A stretch of DNA of 64,000 nucleotides from Bradyrhizobium sp. AZCC 1693 (GTDB lineage Bacteria > Pseudomonadota > Alphaproteobacteria > Rhizobiales > Xanthobacteraceae), in the NCBI RefSeq assembly GCF_036924745.1, contig NZ_JAZHSD010000001.1, positions 310,001 to 374,000 of the forward strand, read 5' to 3'. The translations under genes were made by a program, and so were the position numbers. The number at the start of each line of letters is the position of its first letter. Within the stretch, counting starts at the first letter, position 1. Below are positions 60,366 through 64,000 of this stretch, one piece after another. Under the pieces are notes generated by a model, which saw only the letters and a list, made by a program, of their open reading frames with translations, was not told the origin of the DNA and did no database searches.

Positions 60366-60722
60366 ATGCTGAAACCCCTCCTTGTCGCGTCCACGTTTCT
60401 GCTCGTCTTTTCCATTCAGGCCGAAGCGCGGCCCCATCACCGGCATCACGGTCACCGGGCGCACGCCTGGTGCGGCAGTTACTTGAGCAAATATCTTGGC
60501 AAACCGGACCGTCGCCTTGCGCTTGCACGCTCCTGGGCGAGCGAAGGCATGAATGCCGGCGGCCCCGGAATCGGCGTGGTGGTGGTCTGGGCGCACCATG
60601 TCGGCATCATTACCGGGCAAACACCTGACGGCCAGTGGATCGTTCATAGCGGCAATGATGGCGGCGCGGTTCGCACGCGAGCCCGATCGCTTGCCCGAGC
60701 GATAGCATTCAGGCGTGTATGA
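60366..60722 (+). CDS. Exported CHAP/TIGR02594-like small protein
   Basis: A 118-residue protein with a signal peptide (MLKPLLVASTFLLVFSIQAE, cut after EARP), a His-rich stretch (HHRHHGHRAHAW), then WCGSYLSKYLGK, VVVVWAHHVGIITGQ and WIVHSGNDGGAVRTR. The Cys of WCGSYL and the His of AHHVGII occur in the order of NlpC/P60 or CHAP-type peptidoglycan hydrolases, so a wall-related cysteine hydrolase is a reasonable guess. TGGAGC precedes the ATG. Confidence 0.65.
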   Translation: MLKPLLVASTFLLVFSIQAEARPHHRHHGHRAHAWCGSYLSKYLGKPDRRLALARSWASEGMNAGGPGIGVVVVWAHHVGIITGQTPDGQWIVHSGNDGGAVRTRARSLARAIAFRRV

Positions 60723-60767
60723 TCCGGACGTTCCGGCTGCACGATCCAGCGACGTCCCGCATGCAAA

Positions 60768-60803
60768 AATGCAAAGCCCGACAGTCGATCCGAACTGTCG
60801 GGC
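60768..60803 (-). terminator. Terminator of the 60937-61842 hydrolase gene
   Basis: On the minus strand GCCCGACAGT-TCGGATCG-ACTGTCGGGC (ten pairs, 60776-60803) is followed by TTTGCATTTTTGC. It lies about 130 bp beyond the hydrolase stop. Confidence 0.7.
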
Positions 60804-60936
60804 GAGCAATAGTATCAATTGCGAGGAATGAGCCATTGTCGAATTTTGTTTCGGCGCGGTCTATCCGGGAAACCACGGTTTGTTGCAGTTCCGCCAAGCG
60901 GAACCGCGCACCATTCGAAAACTGAATCGGAAGAAC

Positions 60937-61842
60937 CTAGTCTCCCGCCTCGATCCATTCCGCTGCCCCGCGCCACAGCGTGTCGCGATGTTCGGGCCGG
61001 AAGAATCCCATGTGCCCGATCCTGCTCGCGCCGGTGTCGGCCGGCGTCACCGTGATGATGTCAGGCTTGATGGAGGTAAATCCCGAGCACAGCAATTCGA
61101 CCGCGGGCCGCGTCGCCCAGGGATCGTCGGACATGCAGAGCGCGCGCAACGCGCCTTGGTATTTCGAAAAATTCTGCAAGGCTTCGAGTTTGGCGTCGTC
61201 GAACAGATAGCGTGGGCTCATCACCCAGCCGACCCATTGCAGGAACGCATCCTTCGGCAGGTCCATGCCGAGGCCGGCCTTGCCCGGCATGTAGCCGAGC
61301 GCGCGGGTGAGGGGGAGGCCGACAAAATTCAGCATGGCGTAGACGCGGTAGCGCTCCGGCGCCGTCATCAGTTTCCAGTAGCCGGCCTGGGCGGCAATGA
61401 ACAGCGCGCGCGAAATCTCCGAATTGTTCGGCAACAGGCCGAGCGCCTGGCCGCCGAACGAATGTCCGACATAGGCGAAGGGAAGCGCCTTGTAGCGCTC
61501 GTGCATCCAGGCGACCGCAGCCGTAATATCCTGTGCGGCCCAGTCCGACATCGAGGCCTTGAAGCCGACCAGTGATTTCGGCCTGATGTAGCCGGTCAGC
61601 GCCTGCTGCCTGCTATCGCCGGTGCCGCGGTAATCGTAGGTCAAGACCGCGCAGCCGCGCTTGGCGAGGTAGCCGGCAAAGCCGCGGTAGAGTTTTCGGG
61701 GGACGGCGGTCGCCGAATTGATCAGGACCGCGTGGCGCTTGGCCCCGCGGGGCAGAAACAGTGTCGCGGCAAGGGGATATCCATCCGTCGCGGGCACCGT
61801 GATGTCGTCGCAAAATACGTCGTCCAGCCCCGGCTCGGCCAC
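60937..61842 (-). CDS. Serine aminopeptidase-type alpha/beta hydrolase
   Basis: A 301-residue cytoplasmic alpha/beta hydrolase of the COG4757/Hydrolase_4 group. [10 protein letters not shown] near residue 70, the nucleophile elbow VGHSFGGQ (Ser near 127), and a late His in [10 protein letters not shown]. The substrate is unknown; esterase or monoacylglycerol lipase-like activity is possible. It is divergent from aroG. Confidence 0.85.
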   Translation of the reverse strand: MAEPGLDDVFCDDITVPATDGYPLAATLFLPRGAKRHAVLINSATAVPRKLYRGFAGYLAKRGCAVLTYDYRGTGDSRQQALTGYIRPKSLVGFKASMSDWAAQDITAAVAWMHERYKALPFAYVGHSFGGQALGLLPNNSEISRALFIAAQAGYWKLMTAPERYRVYAMLNFVGLPLTRALGYMPGKAGLGMDLPKDAFLQWVGWVMSPRYLFDDAKLEALQNFSKYQGALRALCMSDDPWATRPAVELLCSGFTSIKPDIITVTPADTGASRIGHMGFFRPEHRDTLWRGAAEWIEAGD

Positions 61843-62012
61843 TGCTTCTTCTCCTCAGGTTGCGAGCGGCCACAGCAAAAGCGAAATCGGCTTTTGCCGC
61901 AAGGGCTTGTCGGGACTACCGGAAATCTAACTGGCGGTCGGCGAAAGGCCTGTGTATAAACCGGCCTTCACAATCGCTTGTAAGTAGCGGTTTTTGCTCA
62001 GGAGTTAACGTC

Positions 62013-63401
62013 ATGTCCGAGCGGTGGACGCCTGATAGCTGGCGCACCAGGCCGGTGCTGCAAGTGCCCAATTATCCCGATGCCAAGGCATTGGCCGATG
62101 TCGAGGCGCAGCTCGCCACGTTTCCGCCGCTGGTGTTTGCCGGTGAGGCGCGCAATCTGAAAAAGGCGCTGGCCCGCGTGGCCGCGGGCGAAGCCTTCCT
62201 GCTGCAGGGCGGCGATTGCGCCGAGAGCTTTGCCGAGCATGGCGCCAACAACATCCGCGATTTCTTCCGCGTGCTGCTGCAGATGGCCGTGGTGCTGACC
62301 TATGCCGGCGCGCTGCCGGTGGTGAAGGTCGGCCGCATCGCCGGACAATTCGCCAAACCGCGTTCGTCGAACACGGAAAAGATCAACGGTGTCGAACTGC
62401 CGAGCTACCGCGGCGACATCATCAATGACATCGCGTTCACCCCGGAAGCGCGCATCCCCGATCCGCAGCGCCAGTTGATGGCCTACCGGCAATCGGCCGC
62501 GACTCTCAATCTGCTCCGCGCGTTCGCGACCGGCGGCTTTGCCAATCTCGGCAGCGTCCATCAGTGGATGCTCGGCTTCCTCAAGGATTCCCCGCAGTCG
62601 CGGCGGTACCAGGAACTGGCGGATCGCATCTCCGACGCGCTGAATTTTATGCGCGCCTGCGGCCTCGATCTGGAAAGCCATCCCGAGCTGCGCGCCACCG
62701 ATTTCTACACCAGCCATGAAGCGCTGCTGTTGGGTTACGAGCAGGCGATGACGCGGGTCGATTCCACGACCGGCGACTGGTACGCCACCTCGGGCCACAT
62801 GATCTGGATCGGCGATCGCACCCGCCAGCTCGACCACGGCCATGTCGAGTATTTCCGCGGCATCAAGAACCCGATCGGCCTGAAATGCGGTCCCTCGCTG
62901 AAGCCGGACGAACTGCTGAAGCTGATCGACATCCTCAATCCCGACAACGAGCCCGGACGGCTGACGCTGATCAACCGCTTCGGCTCCGACAAGGTCGGCG
63001 ACCATCTCGCGCCGCTGATCCGCGCCGTGCAGCGGGAAGGGCGCGTCGTGGTCTGGTCGTGCGATCCCATGCACGGCAACACCATCACCTCGACCTCGGG
63101 CTACAAGACCCGTCCGTTCGACCGGGTGCTGTCGGAGGTGAAGTCGTTCTTCGCCATCCATGCGGCGGAGGGGACGCATGCCGGCGGCGTGCACCTGGAA
63201 ATGACCGGGCAGGACGTCACCGAATGCATCGGCGGCGCCCGCGCCATCACCGACGAGGACCTCAACGACCGCTATCACACGGTCTGCGATCCCCGCCTCA
63301 ATGCCGAACAATCGATCGACATGGCCTTCCTGATCGCCGAACTGCTCAAGCAGGAACGCGCGGGCAAGGAAAAGCCGATGCCGGCCGCAGCGGGACTCTG
63401 A
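62013..63401 (+). CDS. aroG: Class II 3-deoxy-7-phosphoheptulonate synthase
   Basis: A 462-residue class II (plant/mycobacterial-type) DAHP synthase. Motifs: [11 protein letters not shown] near residue 67 (metal Cys), [14 protein letters not shown] near 108, YRGDIIN near 130, [11 protein letters not shown] near 235 and [10 protein letters not shown] near 350 (metal His). It condenses PEP and erythrose-4-phosphate, the first step of the shikimate pathway. ATG 62013 follows CAGGAG. Its stop is one base before the dgkA start. Confidence 0.95.
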   Translation: MSERWTPDSWRTRPVLQVPNYPDAKALADVEAQLATFPPLVFAGEARNLKKALARVAAGEAFLLQGGDCAESFAEHGANNIRDFFRVLLQMAVVLTYAGALPVVKVGRIAGQFAKPRSSNTEKINGVELPSYRGDIINDIAFTPEARIPDPQRQLMAYRQSAATLNLLRAFATGGFANLGSVHQWMLGFLKDSPQSRRYQELADRISDALNFMRACGLDLESHPELRATDFYTSHEALLLGYEQAMTRVDSTTGDWYATSGHMIWIGDRTRQLDHGHVEYFRGIKNPIGLKCGPSLKPDELLKLIDILNPDNEPGRLTLINRFGSDKVGDHLAPLIRAVQREGRVVVWSCDPMHGNTITSTSGYKTRPFDRVLSEVKSFFAIHAAEGTHAGGVHLEMTGQDVTECIGGARAITDEDLNDRYHTVCDPRLNAEQSIDMAFLIAELLKQERAGKEKPMPAAAGL

Positions 63402-63402
63402 C

Positions 63403-63756
63403 TTGCTGCGACTCTGGCGGGCCACCATCAACACGCGCAACGGCCTCGCTTTTGCGATCCGCTCGGAGCAGGCTGTCCGCGAGGAAATTTTCGCGCTGGC
63501 GCTTTCCGTGCCGCTGGCCTGGCTGGTCGGCGCCACGGCCATGCGCCGCGTGGAACTTGTCGCGGCCGTAGCCTTTGTCCTGGTGGTCGAGCTTCTCAAC
63601 ACCGCGATCGAGAAGCTCGCCGACCGCCTGACCACCGACCACGATCCGAAGATCGGCCAGGTCAAGGACATGGGGTCGGCCGCGGTCGGCGTGGCGCTTT
63701 TGATGGCCGGCCTGTTCTGGCTGTTCGCCCTCGCTGAACGCATAGGCGCAATTTAA
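63403..63756 (+). CDS. dgkA: Diacylglycerol kinase, membrane type
   Basis: A 117-residue DgkA with a TTG start at 63403, one base after the aroG stop, so it is probably translationally coupled. Three transmembrane helices and the catalytic signature VVELLNTAIEKLADR with Glu and Asn residues, plus KDMGSAAVGVALL. It phosphorylates diacylglycerol at the membrane to recycle lipids from osmoregulated glucan synthesis. Confidence 0.92.
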   Translation: MLRLWRATINTRNGLAFAIRSEQAVREEIFALALSVPLAWLVGATAMRRVELVAAVAFVLVVELLNTAIEKLADRLTTDHDPKIGQVKDMGSAAVGVALLMAGLFWLFALAERIGAI

Positions 63757-63800
63757 AGCGAGCAATTGCAGTTTGCTCTTGTGCAAGGCACCATCGCCCC

Positions 63801-64000
63801 ATGACCGAGACCTTTACGATCACGCTGGCGCAGTTGAACCCGACGGTCGGCGACGTCACGGGCAACGCCGCCAAGGCGCGGGTGGCGCGCGAGAGGGCGA
63901 AAGCCGATGGCGCCGACCTCGTCGTGCTGCCCGAATTGTTCATCTGCGGTTACCCGCCGGAAGACCTGGTGCTGAAGCCCGCGTTTCAGGCCGCCTGCCG
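63801..64000 (+). CDS. nadE: Glutamine-dependent NAD+ synthetase, N-terminal part
   Basis: Starts MTETFTITLAQLNPTVGDVT. The N-terminal nitrilase-like glutaminase domain is recognisable, with LPELFICGYPPEDL supplying the catalytic Glu and the family-specific GYPPEDL. Only about 66 codons lie in the window. In the full enzyme a NadE synthetase domain follows, amidating deamido-NAD+. It is downstream of aroG-dgkA on the same strand. Confidence 0.9.
   Translation, partial: MTETFTITLAQLNPTVGDVTGNAAKARVARERAKADGADLVVLPELFICGYPPEDLVLKPAFQAAC

Overview
The window is GC-rich and fits an alphaproteobacterium of the Bradyrhizobium type (Nitrobacteraceae). This rests on the gene families present (TakP/FcbT-type TRAP transporters, class II DAHP synthase, many Tat-type signal peptides, a DUF1289 protein, PdhS-like kinases) and on several palindromic intergenic repeats of the kind common in that genus. 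No rRNA, complete tRNA, CRISPR array, transposase or phage gene was seen. It reads as chromosomal housekeeping plus accessory metabolism.

Layout. 1-5.1 kb: a cut-off alpha/beta hydrolase, an ArsR regulator, a NIPSNAP protein, a PEP-mutase/isocitrate-lyase family enzyme, and a tri-haem cytochrome c. 5.3-11.6 kb: a 1168-residue indolepyruvate ferredoxin oxidoreductase and two TPR proteins. 11.6-12.6 kb: a gene-free kilobase holding a repeat and a segment that folds as a three-way junction. 12.6-18.1 kb: a co-directional acyl-CoA cluster (SCPx-type thiolase, DUF35 OB-fold partner, MaoC hydratase, MFE-2-like dehydrogenase, DHDPS-family aldolase/lyase, NUDT19-like Nudix). 18-31.6 kb: a DMT exporter, a large PAS sensor kinase, many small envelope proteins, a Tat-exported bicupin, a lipoprotein hydrolase and a GGDEF-EAL protein. 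31.7-38.9 kb: fabA with its own TetR regulator and an 18-bp palindromic operator, MAPEG, a retropepsin-like protease, a PdhS-like kinase, a 3-hydroxyisobutyrate-dehydrogenase-like enzyme, a VOC protein and Mrp. 39-48.4 kb: two complete TRAP systems, namely two paralogous dctP genes with a MATE gene between them and two dctQM operons. 48.5-64 kb: moaA, gph, a frameshifted SDR, two cupins next to an AraC regulator, rpiA, a DUF2059 protein, gor, a vapBC-like toxin-antitoxin pair, a 3-hydroxyacyl-CoA dehydrogenase, an isochorismatase-like hydrolase, small envelope proteins, aroG-II, dgkA and the start of nadE.

The most notable signal is regulatory. Both dctQM operons are preceded by the same block of about 135-140 bp: a promoter (TTGACG, 17-bp spacing, -10-like hexamer), two adjacent hairpins whose base pairs are kept by compensatory changes between the copies, a conserved GTCAAGAC linker and a strong Shine-Dalgarno. 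This looks like a cis-acting RNA leader. In one copy the leader feeds dctQ directly from a TTG start; in the other it feeds a 47-codon upstream ORF. Other signs of genome flux are a degenerate copy of the gor 3' end beside the toxin-antitoxin module, a gene truncated at a dispersed repeat, a one-base frameshift in an SDR gene, and a tRNA 3'-half remnant.
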